Below are positions 9,269-18,280 of a DNA stretch of 33,605 nt, piece by piece (position 1 is the stretch's first letter; every line of letters starts with the position of its first letter). Made by a program: the position numbers and the translations under genes. Under the pieces are notes generated by a model that worked only from the letters and a program-made list of their open reading frames with translations, was not told where the DNA came from and did no database searches. Origin of the DNA: Spirogloea muscicola (Eukaryota > Streptophyta > Zygnematophyceae > Spirogloeales > Spirogloeaceae); the NCBI GenBank assembly GCA_009602725.1, contig WELB01000235.1, positions 114,250-147,854 of the forward strand, written 5' to 3'.

Positions 9269-9953
9269 TGTTTCGTACTTTCCGTTCGAGAGTGCCAACG
9301 GTGCCGGTAACCTTACACGATCGTATCCTTTCTGCCATTTGGAAGTCCCAAACGGTACCAATTTGCTCCACTGTATGTAGCTAAGTACGATTCGAGGTCC
9401 CGGGCTCCGTACGACGTGCGCACGCGGGCCAGCTCTCCCTCGGGCCCACGCCCTGCGGGCCGGCCGGGTGGGCCAGCTCGCCTGGACTCATGGCTTCATG
9501 GCCTCAGTCCCTTGGCCCCGTGAACCAGGCTCTTATGTTGGCGCCACTCTCTTGGTGCCAGTCCCTTGCCGCTGTGCACCAGTGTCTCTCGGATTCGTCG
9601 TATCCCCTTGTCAGGCTCGCCCCTTCCGGGGGAGGACCTTGGGGGCGACCCTCGTCACACCCTCAGGGGAGGGGTGGCAGATGGAACGCTTATTAGTAGT
9701 AGGCCGAGGCCAGACTCTTCAGTCGGACCCGTGACGCCAAGAGAGGCACAGCCCTGCTGCTGCCTGCTGCCGCAGCCGCCGCCACAGCTCTGCTGCTGCC
9801 GCCTGCTCCCAGCCTATCGCCGCTCTGGGCCTCGCCGGCTCTCTGTTAATACCATGGCTGCGCCCCTTGCGGGGACAGCTGCTGACCCCCTGTCGAGTCG
9901 CCGCCTTCCGGCGGTGCCTCAAGGTAAGACTTCCGCTGCGCTACGTGGGTGTA
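9269..9953 (+). repeat. LTR M, first segment
   Basis: A plus-oriented LTR of the long type, starting near TGTTTCGTACTTTCC (eroded TGTAACG) and running through TCCCAAACGG, GTGGGCCAGCTCGCC, the GCN block and the hairpin at 9901-9914. It breaks off at 9953, where LTR N was inserted, and resumes at 10821. The exact start is uncertain by a few bases. Confidence 0.7.
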
Positions 9954-10820
9954 TGTGACGTCCCCGCCGTTACAGGACGCTTAACTCCGAGTTCAGCGCT
10001 AACGTGTAGCCACTGACGCGCACGTGTCTGACGCGTTCGACGCGCGTGCGACGCGCGAGCAACTTGCGCGAGGTGTCGAGCGGTGTGACGCGCCTGCTGA
10101 CGATGTGACGTGCAGGCGCGCCACCTCCATCAGAGGTGGCGAATCCTGGACTTCCAGAGAGAGCCTCCTTGGCATATTCTTGAATCTGCTGCCGTGCTCG
10201 CAATGACGTGTATGAGACACGTGTGGCGCGCCTGTGACGCCGCGCCACAAGCGGCGCCGCAAGCCGGCACCGCAGCAGGGCGCCGCTCTGCGGCGCTGCA
10301 GGACGGCCGCCGCTTCCGGAAGGGAGCCGCGTGGCCTGCCCTTGTACTAGATTCCCCTTGTCGGGCCCGCCTTCTCGAAGGTGGGCCCTGAGACGAGCCT
10401 CCCAGAGACCCCTGGGGAGGGTGGCAAATGAAGCACTACAAGTAAGGCTGAGAGCAGACTCAGGTCACCCGGTCAACATCAGTGAAGCCCGCGAGAGAGA
10501 GGCGCAGCCCCTGCTGCCGCCTGCTGCCGCAGCCCGCCGAAGCAGCCCTGCTGCTGCCTGCTGCTGCAGCCCGTCGCCGCATCCTGTCGTCGCGGATCTT
10601 CATCGGCTCTCCGTGAGAAAGACTTTGACTGCCATCGCTGGCCCATACCTGAGAGGTGAGCTACTGCCTGTCGACAGCGCCTCAGGGCAAGACTTCCGCT
10701 GTGTAGAACACGTGGTGCTTCGCTGTGCTGGGAGTTTGTCTCTAAATTCCTTTGACCGAATGCAATAAGGACGTCCTAACCCCTAACTGTCTGTCTGTAT
10801 AGGGCTCAGAACGTTTTAGC
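9954..10820 (+). repeat. LTR N, inserted in LTR M
   Basis: It begins TGTGACGTCCCCGCCGTTA and ends near GAACGTTTTAGC, an eroded version of the usual end. M sequence flanks it on both sides, so it is a later insertion, probably a solo LTR. A clear target duplication was not found. Its first 300 bp contain eight TGACG and two CACGTG words. Fragment T at 20772 is a related copy. Confidence 0.7.
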
Positions 10821-10942
10821 GTAGCACTGTGTGCGCTGGCGTTCCACTCTGTAAGGGGGTTTTCTCCACAACACCCTATGTCTGAATCCCAAACAGGACG
10901 TTCTGACTCTAAATGAGTGATTAGGGACGGGGACGTTATACA
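10821..10942 (+). repeat. LTR M, second segment
   Basis: It continues M after N, from TGTGCGCTGGCGTTCC to GGGACGGGGACGTTATACA. Similarity to the 3' end of LTR I and LTR F makes the join clear. Confidence 0.7.
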
Positions 10943-11071
10943 GCACGTGCCGTCCGGCACGAGGCTGACGGCCAAAAGACCTGGTTACCCCGAGAAACTT
11001 GCCCACAACTGCACAAACATCATATTTGCGATGACAGCACTGTTTGGCGCTCACAAACCTGCGAACTTTTA
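10943..11071 (-). repeat. LTR J, second segment (3' LTR of element O)
   Basis: It continues J to its 5' end (minus strand), eroded to TAAAAGTTCGC at 11071. GGCGCTCACAAACCTG is shared with LTR K. The following TACCTCCCT is the polypurine tract of O read on the other strand, as in elements C and S. Confidence 0.65.
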
Positions 11072-11550
11072 TACCTCCCTACCTAGGTGTTCACGTCCTC
11101 GGGGACAAGGACAACACAGACTGGTAAATTGGGGCCCCCGTAAGAGGGAACAGACCTCTTAGCGAAGTACGCGTGAAGAGCGGACGGGCAGGTGACAAGA
11201 TGGGCAGCAGGCTCCCGTAGTGTGCTCAGGCCCATAGCCGAGCCACTTAACAAGATACTCACGGAAGCTGTCCCAATGTGACAAGATTTCCGCACGCAAG
11301 ATATCCACCGCACTCCATGTGATCCTCAACCAAGACCGGAGGTAGGGGCGATTGGACACGGCCATCCGAGTAAAGGGCCGAAGCTGGGACACGTGGAAGA
11401 CTGGTTGTGTCTGCAACCGTACCTGAGTGCCAGCTTGTGTGCCACCTTTCCAACAACGCGCAACACAGGGCTGTAGCCCCAGTTGGGCTACAGCTTGCGT
11501 ACACCCACTGCTCGCAAGGGAAGGTGCTGTATACTTGCAGGTTCCCCCTA
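11072..11550 (-). pseudogene. Element O pol 3' end: integrase C-terminus and chromodomain (broken)
   Basis: On the minus strand the order is the same as in C: a polypeptide related to the integrase tail (PNWGYSPVLRVVGKVAHK in one frame), then VFHVSQLRPF, then a chromodomain (REYLVKWLGYGPEHTTG, 11200-11260). A frame change separates the first two parts. The acidic linker seen in C is degraded. Upstream pol is absent because LTR-like sequence P1 begins at 11551. The product, if whole, would be the end of an integrase polyprotein. Confidence 0.7.
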
Positions 11551-12099
11551 TATAGCCCGAGTGATTGCGAGCCCGGCCTTATGGACCCAGGTGGGATAAG
11601 CCCAGGTGATAAGATTGACACCCAGGCTCTCGACCAGTCCACGATCTGTCGACGGCTATCAACGGGCTACCACCGACAACCTTCCCATCCATTGGCCACC
11701 ACCCCCTTACTGACGGTCAATGCCCCGTCCACAGCAACTGACGGTCCACTACCCTCGGGCTATCACGAGCCGTTTAGCTATCATGAGCCGTTTATCGTTC
11801 CTGTCAACACTAATGGCTAACGACGCCGTCAAGGCAGTCAACAGCGCTGCCACTTCCCGTCACCGTTCCAGCGCCGGCACCATCCTGTCTCGCGCGTCAC
11901 GATTCCGTGTCGCGCCGCTCTCAGCTCTAGATTGAGTCCACGCTTCCCAGCCTGGTGAGATCATCTCCAGGCATCTGTCAAGCCTTTCCTGCGGCACTGA
12001 CAGTCAACTTGATTGTCAGCCGGATGAGGTGTCTAGGCTCCAGGCATTTGTCAATACATTACTGCTGCATTGACATTCCTACCATGCAAAACCGTTACA
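11551..12099 (+). repeat. LTR-like repeat P, copy 1
   Basis: It starts TATAGCCCGAGTG and ends AAAACCGTTACA. It matches the reverse complement of 29356-29883 along its whole length. TG..CA-like ends suggest an LTR of a separate family. GAC-rich words (CTGACGGTC, TTGACATTCC) recur. No matching target duplication flanks it, and no internal region of its own is present. Confidence 0.6.
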
Positions 12100-12409
12100 G
12101 CCGCGGTCCTTCGACGCAGCCCCGCTGCTGCCTGCTGCTGCAGCTCGTCGCCGTCGCCCGTAGCTGCCGTCGCCCGTGGCTGCTAATCTTCACCGGCTTT
12201 TTTGTGAGTAGACTGTGGCTGCTCCCCTCAGGGACAGTTGCTAACCCGTACCTGAGAGGTGAGTCGCCGCCTGTCGGCGGCACCTTACATCAAGGTAATC
12301 CGCTGCGTAGTACACGTGGTGCTTCAATGAGCTGGGGTTCGTCTCTAAACCCCCGGTGACCGAACTCAATAAGGACGATCTATATTCTGATTGCGTGGAA
12401 AGGGGTAAG
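12100..12409 (+). repeat. LTR fragment Q (3' portion)
   Basis: Plus-oriented and similar to LTR N: the GCTGCTGCCTGCTGCTGC block, CCGTACCTGAGAGGTGAG, the perfect hairpin GCCGCC-TGTC-GGCGGC (12266-12281), then CAATAAGGACGATC. It ends near 12409 against the minus-oriented fragment R; the boundary is approximate. Confidence 0.6.
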
Positions 12410-12811
12410 GTCCTTCCTTACACGCAGCTACGGACTCGCCGCCAAAGCCCAGAGCAGGTTGCGGCGGCGGCTGCGGCGGCAGGCAGCAGCAAGGCTGCTC
12501 TTCAGCTTCACCAGTTGAATGTGCTGTCGGGTCTCGGCGCAAGGCTCGCAGTGCTTCCCCCGTGCCACCCTGTCCTCCTGGGGTGTCAGTGGGTCGCCCC
12601 ATGGTCTACCCTTCCGGCGGGTCAAAGGTCACCCCTTGGCAGGGTGGAATCTGGCGTGGCTTATACCAGGACGGGCGGTATTCGCCCGCACCTAGGCGGG
12701 CCACTTGCCCGTCAAGCCGCCTCTTGGGCGGGCCACTTGTCCGACAAACGGCTTGCGGCCATGCAACGCTGACAGCACCGTGTGGCATAATCGAACGGCG
12801 GGATCGCTACA
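12410..12811 (-). repeat. LTR R, 3' LTR of element S
   Basis: Minus-oriented, related to LTR H, with its outer end at TGTAGCGATCCCGCCG (12811 on the minus strand). The polypurine stretch of S (AGTGGGGAGGTA on the minus strand) abuts it. The left part is shortened against fragment Q. Confidence 0.65.
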
Positions 12812-13248
12812 TACCTCCCCACTCTGGTGTTCAAGTCCTCGGGAACGACGAGGAACACAGCTGGCAGGTATTACATTACGCCCGAAGGATGCGGCCTCGA
12901 CCAAGCATAGGGGAGTCACCACCCTTGGCCAGGTATTCCCGGAGAGCAGTTGGACAATTTACCAAACTGGCCACTTCCACGTATTGGGCCCAGGCCTATA
13001 CCCGAGACACTTCACCAGATACTCAGTTGTCTTGCGTTCACGTAGACTGTCCCTGTGACAAAAAATAATTTTCCACCTTAAATTAAGGTCATTTTCGGTT
13101 AACAGTGGAGGCGAGGGCGGTTGGGCACGGCCATCGGACGGCAGGCCCTCAGCCATTCGAGACACATGAAAGGTGTGGACCTTCCAATGCACCGGTGTCT
13201 GCAGCTCATAGGACACCTTGCCACAAGGCGTCGACATCAAATGGTCCA
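12812..13248 (-). pseudogene. Element S pol, first segment: chromodomain end (broken)
   Basis: Read on the minus strand, the frame at 13249-12959 gives the end of integrase (GKVSYELQTPVHWKVHTFHVSRMAE in pieces), an acidic linker and a chromodomain (TTEYLVKCLGYRPGPNTW). The usual Trp of YLVKW is Cys here. An AT-rich run at 13060-13100 looks like a small insertion. The segment is separated from the rest of S by solo LTR K. Confidence 0.75.
13244..13248 (+). repeat. Target duplication of LTR K, left copy
   Basis: GTCCA, repeated at 13967-13971. Confidence 0.85.
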
Positions 13249-13966
13249 TGTAACGTTCCCAGGTTTGTGAGCGCCTAACGGTGTCGTTGATGCTTACTTG
13301 TTGTTACGTTGGCCGTTCGTACCGTTCGACGGTACGACCCGCTCCGTCACTAGTGCCGATGTCGTTCCGTCCCGGTTCGTCCGGGTGGCCTGGCATGCTC
13401 CCGCCATGCTCAGTCAGACATGCTCGGCGGCTTGTGTGGGCCCGGACGCCCCCGGCGGCATGTCCAGCAGCGGCCATGCCTGGCGGCATGCCCCGGCCAT
13501 GCTCGGCGCCATGGCGCCTGCTGGAGACGGCTCATGGTTCCGTCGTCAGGCACGCTCCTCGCGGGCGAGCCTTGGGGCGACCCCCATACACCCTAGAGGG
13601 AGGGTGGCACGGAGCAGCACTTACTATTATTGCACGGAGCAGAGAGAGACCCGACCGGAGGCCGGGGACTCAGTGAAGCTCTGAGAGGCGCAGCCTTGCG
13701 GCTGCCTGCTGCTGTAGACCACTGCCGCTGCTGTAGATCCGTTGCCGGCTCTGCTGAGGAGACCTTGACGGCGTCCCGCTAGAGGCAAATCTGCAGCGCG
13801 TGCCCAGGAGATGGAGCTGCTGCCTAGCGGCAGCACCACAGGGCAAGTCTTCCGCTGTGTCGGAGTGCTTCCTCGTGACGGGTGGGTTTCCCTAAGTCCA
13901 CCTAAGCACTCAATCCAATAAGGACGCATTCGGCTCTAACCTGCCTGTTTAGGTCCAAACATCACA
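13249..13966 (+). repeat. Solo LTR K (718 bp)
   Basis: It begins TGTAACGTTCCC and ends AACATCACA, flanked by GTCCA on both sides, and sits in the integrase of S. No internal region is present, so it is a solo LTR left by recombination between two LTRs. It holds a 9-bp perfect inverted repeat in U3 (TCGTACCGT, 13317-13325, with 13329-13337) and a 7-bp hairpin (TGCTGCC-TAGC-GGCAGCA, 13818-13835). Confidence 0.88.
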
Positions 13967-14348
13967 GTCCAACCCTTTTGGTAACAACTTGCGCGTACCC
14001 ACAGCCCGCAAGGAGAGGTGCTCTGCGCTCAGCAGCACTTGCGCACCACGTCAAAGGATACTTACCTCCGACGGCTGTCAGCATAAGCCCTTCTGGCGAC
14101 GCTGGGCGACTTCCCAAGAAATGCCGAGCCCGTCTCTGGGCCTCCCAAGAAGGTCCTAGTAAGGGCTACTGTGGCGGAACCTGGTTCCGACCTCCTTACC
14201 TAAAGTGGGGATCGGGACTGCTCACCATGATTGAGGAAGAAAAGTGTCTCCTTGGTGGACACAAGGTAGACATTCTCCATAGCTTACTCTGCTGTCTGTC
14301 AAACACTCATCAAAGGTCAGTCTGGCTGGGATTGATAAAGTGCCTCAG
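13967..14348 (-). pseudogene. Element S pol, second segment: integrase C-terminal region (broken)
   Basis: On the minus strand this follows directly from the third segment (19680-20771) once element B is removed. Readable parts are TKETLFFLNHGEQSRSPL, related to the NYG-type integrase motif, and EVLLSAQHLSLRAVGT, related to QVLLSTKHLVLRAVGT of element C. In-frame stops near the start and middle show decay. Confidence 0.7.
14344..14348 (+). repeat. Target duplication of element B, left copy
   Basis: CTCAG, repeated at 19680-19684. Confidence 0.92.
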
Positions 14349-14723
14349 TGTAAGGCGGCGGGCGGAGGCCCGGGGCCTTAGGACGCGGAGCTGGACTGCA
14401 AGCGAGGATCAAGAGACTGGAAGCACGATGCACAAGGCGTCTTGGATTACTGGAGGGGCAAGAGTACAGAGTGCTCGAGAGGTGAGCAGGCAGGATACAG
14501 ATTGCTGGAGATGGGGGCCCAACAGGGGCCCCCCTCCTTATATAGCCTAGCCTCACTAGGGCCTCTGTAAAGATCTAGAAGTTGCAGGAGGACGTTCCCA
14601 TGCCCGGGGTCCCTCGGGAACCCTCTAGAGGAGCCCAGATTAGGGTTAGGGCTGACTAGGCTGGATTTAGGCTTAGGGCGCGGGGCGCCTGCTCGAGCTC
14701 GGGCTAGGGCGCGATTCATGACA
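14349..14723 (-). repeat. 3' LTR of element B (375 bp)
   Basis: On the minus strand it begins TGTCATGAATCG and ends CGCCTTACA. It differs from the 5' LTR at single bases in the TGCAAGCGAGG, TGCTCGAGAGG, CCCAACAGGGG and GCGCCTGCTCG contexts. A TATA box lies at 14537-14544. Confidence 0.95.
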
Positions 14724-14735
14724 GGACCCCCCCCT
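14724..14735 (-). promoter_or_regulatory. Polypurine tract of element B
   Basis: A run of G's followed by TCC on the minus strand, directly before the 3' LTR and just after the pol stop codon. It is the likely primer for plus-strand synthesis and matches the tract of element A. Confidence 0.8.
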
Positions 14736-17700
14736 TAGGATGGCCGCTCCGAGGCCGTCGGCTTGGGTTTGGTGGGGTGTGCTGCGTGGAACTCGCGAAC
14801 TGACGCCGGGGCGTGCCCCAAGTGCGAAGCAGGCTCCCAGGTGTCGTCGTTGGCGCCATAGCCCCGCCACCGGACGAGGTACTGCAGGCGCCCGCGGTGG
14901 AAGCGGGAGTTCAGGACGGCCGCGACCTCGTACTCGTCGTCGCCATCCACGCGGACCGGAGGCGGGGGAGCTTGGTGGCGGCCGGGGAAGGTGTTGCTGG
15001 CGTACGGCTCCAGGAGGCACACATGGAAGACGTTGTGGAGCCGTGCACGAGGTCCTAGGTCAAGCCGGTAAGCCCGCAGGCCAACCTTCTCCAGGATAGG
15101 GTAGGGGCCGTGCCGCTTGAAGTCTAGCTTGGAGTTAGGGCGGGAGCTCGTGATGTGGCGCCGGAGGAGCCACACCTTGTCGCCGGGGGCGTACTCGGGT
15201 GCAGGGAGATGGCGCTGGTCGTAGTAGCGCGACTGGAGTTGTTGCGCTTGCTGCAGAGCGGTCTTGAGGTGGGTCTGCGTCTCTGCCAATGCATGGAGGT
15301 AGTCGGCGGCGTGAGGTACTAGATCCGCCCGGGTGGGAGCAATGGTGGTCGCTGGGTGGTAGCCGTAGTTAGCGTAGAAGGGGGTCCGCTTGATGGATAC
15401 GTGGAACGAGTTGTTGTAGGAGAACTCTGCAAGGGGAAGGAGTTGTGCCCAGTCGTCTTGCTGGTAGGAGCAGTAGGCTCGTAGGTATTGTTCCAGCACT
15501 TGATTGACTCGCTCGGTTTGACCGTCCGACTGTGGGTGGTGCGCAGTAGAGAGTGAACTGTGGATGCCGCACGCCTTGAGTAGGTGTCGCCAGAACTGGG
15601 AGGTGAAGAGGCGGTCGCGATCGCTCACGATGTCCGAAGGGAAGCCATGGAGCTTGAAGACATGGTGTAGGAAGAGCTGGGCGATGTGAGGAGCCGGATC
15701 CTTCTTGCAGCATGGGATGAAGTGCGCCATCTTGGTGAGTCGGTCCACCACCACCAGGATGGTGTCATAGCCGGAAGACAAGGGGAGATCCGTGATGAAG
15801 TCGCAGGAGATGGAAGCCCAAGGGCGTCGTGGAATGGGTAAGGGCTGGAGGAGTCCGTGAGGGGCATGCCGAGGGGTCTTGATCCTGTTGCAAGTGTCGC
15901 AGGTTTTCACGTACTCGTTGATGAAGTCTCTCATGCCTGGCCAGAAGTAGTGTCGACAGAGTTGCTCGTGGGTCTTCGATTGTCCATAGTGTCCCGCTTG
16001 TGGGGAGTCGTGGTGTTGTCGCAGCAGCTGCAGCTTGAGGGGGAGCGAGTTGGGGATGAAGAGCCGGTTGTTGTAGAGTAGGAGGCCGTTGTGGAGGGAG
16101 TAGGAAGCGAGGTCGTCCGGAGAAGGAGAGGCGGGGTGGAGCAGACGGTTGATGTAGAGCTGACATTGTGGATCTTGTTGCTGGGCTGTTTTGATTTGCT
16201 GATGCAATTGTGGATTGGAGAATGTGAAGGTGGCGCAGAGACGAAGAGGAACTGGACATGGTTGGACCGATGAGGATGCCGATTCATAGTCGGGGCGGCG
16301 AGAGAGGGCGTCCGCCTTCCCGTGGGAGCTGCCTCGGCGATATTCGATGATGAAGTCGAAACCTGCCAGGTACTCCGCCCATCGAGCTTGTCGGCGCGAG
16401 AGTTGTTTGAGATTGTTGAAGTACACAAGGTTTTTGTGGTCGCTGAACACCCGGATGGTCGCGGAGGCGCCTTCTAGATACGCGCGCCAGTGCTTGAAAG
16501 CTTGGACAATGGCAAGAAGCTCTTTATCATGGATGGTATAGTTGATTTCCGCAGGATTGAGTTTCCGACTGTAGTAGGCCACTGGATGCAGAACCTTTTT
16601 GTCGTCCCGTTGCGACAGGATGCAGCCGATTGCGTAGTCTGACGCGTCGGTTTCCACGATGCTCTCTCGTGCAGGGTCGAAATGGGAGAGGACAGGCGCT
16701 GAAGCGAAAGTCTTCTTGAGGAAATCAAATGCGGTTTGAGCGGCTGGAGTCCACTGGAACTTGGTACCACGTTGCGTGAGCACGGTGAGCGGAATGGTGA
16801 CTTGGGCGTAGTTCTTGACGAAGCGTCGGTAGAAGTTGGCGAAACCGAGAAATTGTTGCACGTGTCGAAGGGTCTGCGGGGTTGGCCATGCCAGGACTGC
16901 TTCCACCTTACTTGGGGCCATGTGAACGCCTTGGGAGGTGATGGTGTAGCCCAAAAACTCGATTTTCTCCACGTGGAACTCGCACTTCTCCGCCTTAGCG
17001 TACAATCCCGCGTTTCGAAGCTTGCCGAGTATTTGACGCACATGATGGGTATGCTCGTCCATTGTTTTAGAGAAGATGAGGATGTCGTCCAGGTACACCA
17101 CGCAGAAGTCGTCAAGGTAGTCTCGTAGGGTCTCATTCATGAACCGCTGGAACGTCGCAGGTGCATTTGTGAGACCAAAGGGCATCACAAGGTACTCGTA
17201 GTGGCCATAGCGGGTCCTGAAGGCCGTCTTCCATTCCTCACCCGAAGCGATCCGGACCAACTGGTAAGCGTTCCTCAAGTCCACTTTTGTGAAGATCTTT
17301 GCATCTCGTACCCGGTCCAACAGCTCCGAGATCAGAGGGAGAGGATGCCGGTCTTTGATGGTGATGGCATTGAGTGCGCGGTAGTCCACGCAAGGCCGTA
17401 AGGTGCCGTCCTTCTTTTTCACAAACAGGATTGGAGCCCCAGCCGGAGAATGGGATGGACGGATCCAACCCTTGGCGAGACTCTCCTCGAGGTACGCCTT
17501 CAGAGTCTTGAGTTCCACCTCCGAGAGGGAGTAGATGGGCCCCCAAGGTGGTTGTCGGTCGGGGACCAATGGAATGGAGTGGTCGTAGGCACGGTGAGGG
17601 GGAAGGCTGTCAGCCTTTCGCTTGGAGAAGACGTCGAGGAAGTCATGGTACTCCTTGGGGATGGGCGCTGACGAGTCCACTTTGACGCCGTGTGGTGCAG

Positions 17701-18274
17701 GAATCTTTTCGCATTGTGTCGTTGACGCGATCATGCCGTGAGGGGGTCGCCGTTGCGGGCGAGCACGTCGAGAGTTGTGTCTTCCTGTCGCGGTTGAGGG
17801 CAAGTTCTGTTTGAGGCAAAACTGTTGGCAGTACTCTGAGCAGAAGGACAGGTGGTGCCGCCGCCAGTCGATGCCGACGTTGTGTTGACGTAGCCAGTCG
17901 ATGCCAAGTACAACAGGTTGATGTCCAAGGGTCGTGACGTTGAGACAAATCTGCTCCGTGTGGGCGTAGTCCGGAATTGTCATGCACAGTGGGATGGTCT
18001 CTTGGGTGATGTCGCCAGAAGCAATGGGCCGTCCGTCGATGACTTCCAAGGGCAAGCTGATCCCCTTGGTTAGAAGGGGAACGTGATGCCGGCGTGCAAA
18101 GTCGCGGTCGATGAAAGAGTGCGTGGCCCCACTGTCGATGAGAGCGAATGCTTGGATCCTCGTTCCTCCATGTTGGTGCAGGTTGACGTCGATGACGAGC
18201 TGTCGCGAGCGAACGTGCGAAGAGGTGCGGGTAGCGCCCAGGTAGGCCCTCCCTGTCAGTCCTGGGCGCCATCG
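14735..18274 (-). CDS. pol: Element B pol: protease, reverse transcriptase, RNase H, integrase, chromodomain
   Basis: The start given is the first codon after the presumed -1 shift; 1179 residues follow. The open frame itself extends back to 18382 but lacks a convincing own start. In order: retropepsin (DSGATHS, residues 47-53); RT (LRPCVDYRALN; catalytic YLDD at 394-397); RNase H (acidic residues at about 543, 585, 612, 655); integrase with zinc-binding His755, His762, Cys792, Cys795 and acidic triad Asp825, Asp885, Glu921; chromodomain (about 1115-1163) with YLVRWRGYG and TWEP. All key residues are present and the gene has no stop or frameshift, so an active enzyme set is plausible. It copies the element RNA into DNA and inserts it. 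The domain order RT-RNase H-integrase is that of Ty3/gypsy. The last coding bases overlap the polypurine tract. Confidence 0.95.
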   Translation of the reverse strand, partial: RWRPGLTGRAYLGATRTSSHVRSRQLVIDVNLHQHGGTRIQAFALIDSGATHSFIDRDFARRHHVPLLTKGISLPLEVIDGRPIASGDITQETIPLCMTIPDYAHTEQICLNVTTLGHQPVVLGIDWLRQHNVGIDWRRHHLSFCSEYCQQFCLKQNLPSTATGRHNSRRARPQRRPPHGMIASTTQCEKIPAPHGVKVDSSAPIPKEYHDFLDVFSKRKADSLPPHRAYDHSIPLVPDRQPPWGPIYSLSEVELKTLKAYLEESLAKGWIRPSHSPAGAPILFVKKKDGTLRPCVDYRALNAITIKDRHPLPLISELLDRVRDAKIFTKVDLRNAYQLVRIASGEEWKTAFRTRYGHYEYLVMPFGLTNAPATFQRFMNETLRDYLDDFCVVYLDDILIFSKTMDEHTHHVRQILGKLRNAGLYAKAEKCEFHVEKIEFLGYTITSQGVHMAPSKVEAVLAWPTPQTLRHVQQFLGFANFYRRFVKNYAQVTIPLTVLTQRGTKFQWTPAAQTAFDFLKKTFASAPVLSHFDPARESIVETDASDYAIGCILSQRDDKKVLHPVAYYSRKLNPAEINYTIHDKELLAIVQAFKHWRAYLEGASATIRVFSDHKNLVYFNNLKQLSRRQARWAEYLAGFDFIIEYRRGSSHGKADALSRRPDYESASSSVQPCPVPLRLCATFTFSNPQLHQQIKTAQQQDPQCQLYINRLLHPASPSPDDLASYSLHNGLLLYNNRLFIPNSLPLKLQLLRQHHDSPQAGHYGQSKTHEQLCRHYFWPGMRDFINEYVKTCDTCNRIKTPRHAPHGLLQPLPIPRRPWASISCDFITDLPLSSGYDTILVVVDRLTKMAHFIPCCKKDPAPHIAQLFLHHVFKLHGFPSDIVSDRDRLFTSQFWRHLLKACGIHSSLSTAHHPQSDGQTERVNQVLEQYLRAYCSYQQDDWAQLLPLAEFSYNNSFHVSIKRTPFYANYGYHPATTIAPTRADLVPHAADYLHALAETQTHLKTALQQAQQLQSRYYDQRHLPAPEYAPGDKVWLLRRHITSSRPNSKLDFKRHGPYPILEKVGLRAYRLDLGPRARLHNVFHVCLLEPYASNTFPGRHQAPPPPVRVDGDDEYEVAAVLNSRFHRGRLQYLVRWRGYGANDDTWEPASHLGHAPASVREFHAAHPTKPKPTASERPS

Positions 18275-18280
18275 TTTCCC
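18234..18280 (-). promoter_or_regulatory. Probable -1 ribosomal frameshift signal between gag and pol of element B
   Basis: GGGAAAC (18280-18274, minus strand) lies in the gag frame as G GGA AAC, the X XXY YYZ pattern. Reading back by one base enters the open pol frame. A 9-bp perfect inverted repeat follows: GCGCCCAGG (18269-18261) and CCTGGGCGC (18242-18234), with an 18-base loop. The gap is 4 bases, or 2 if one wobble and one more pair extend the stem, which is shorter than usual. The gag stop lies in the loop. Confidence 0.75.
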
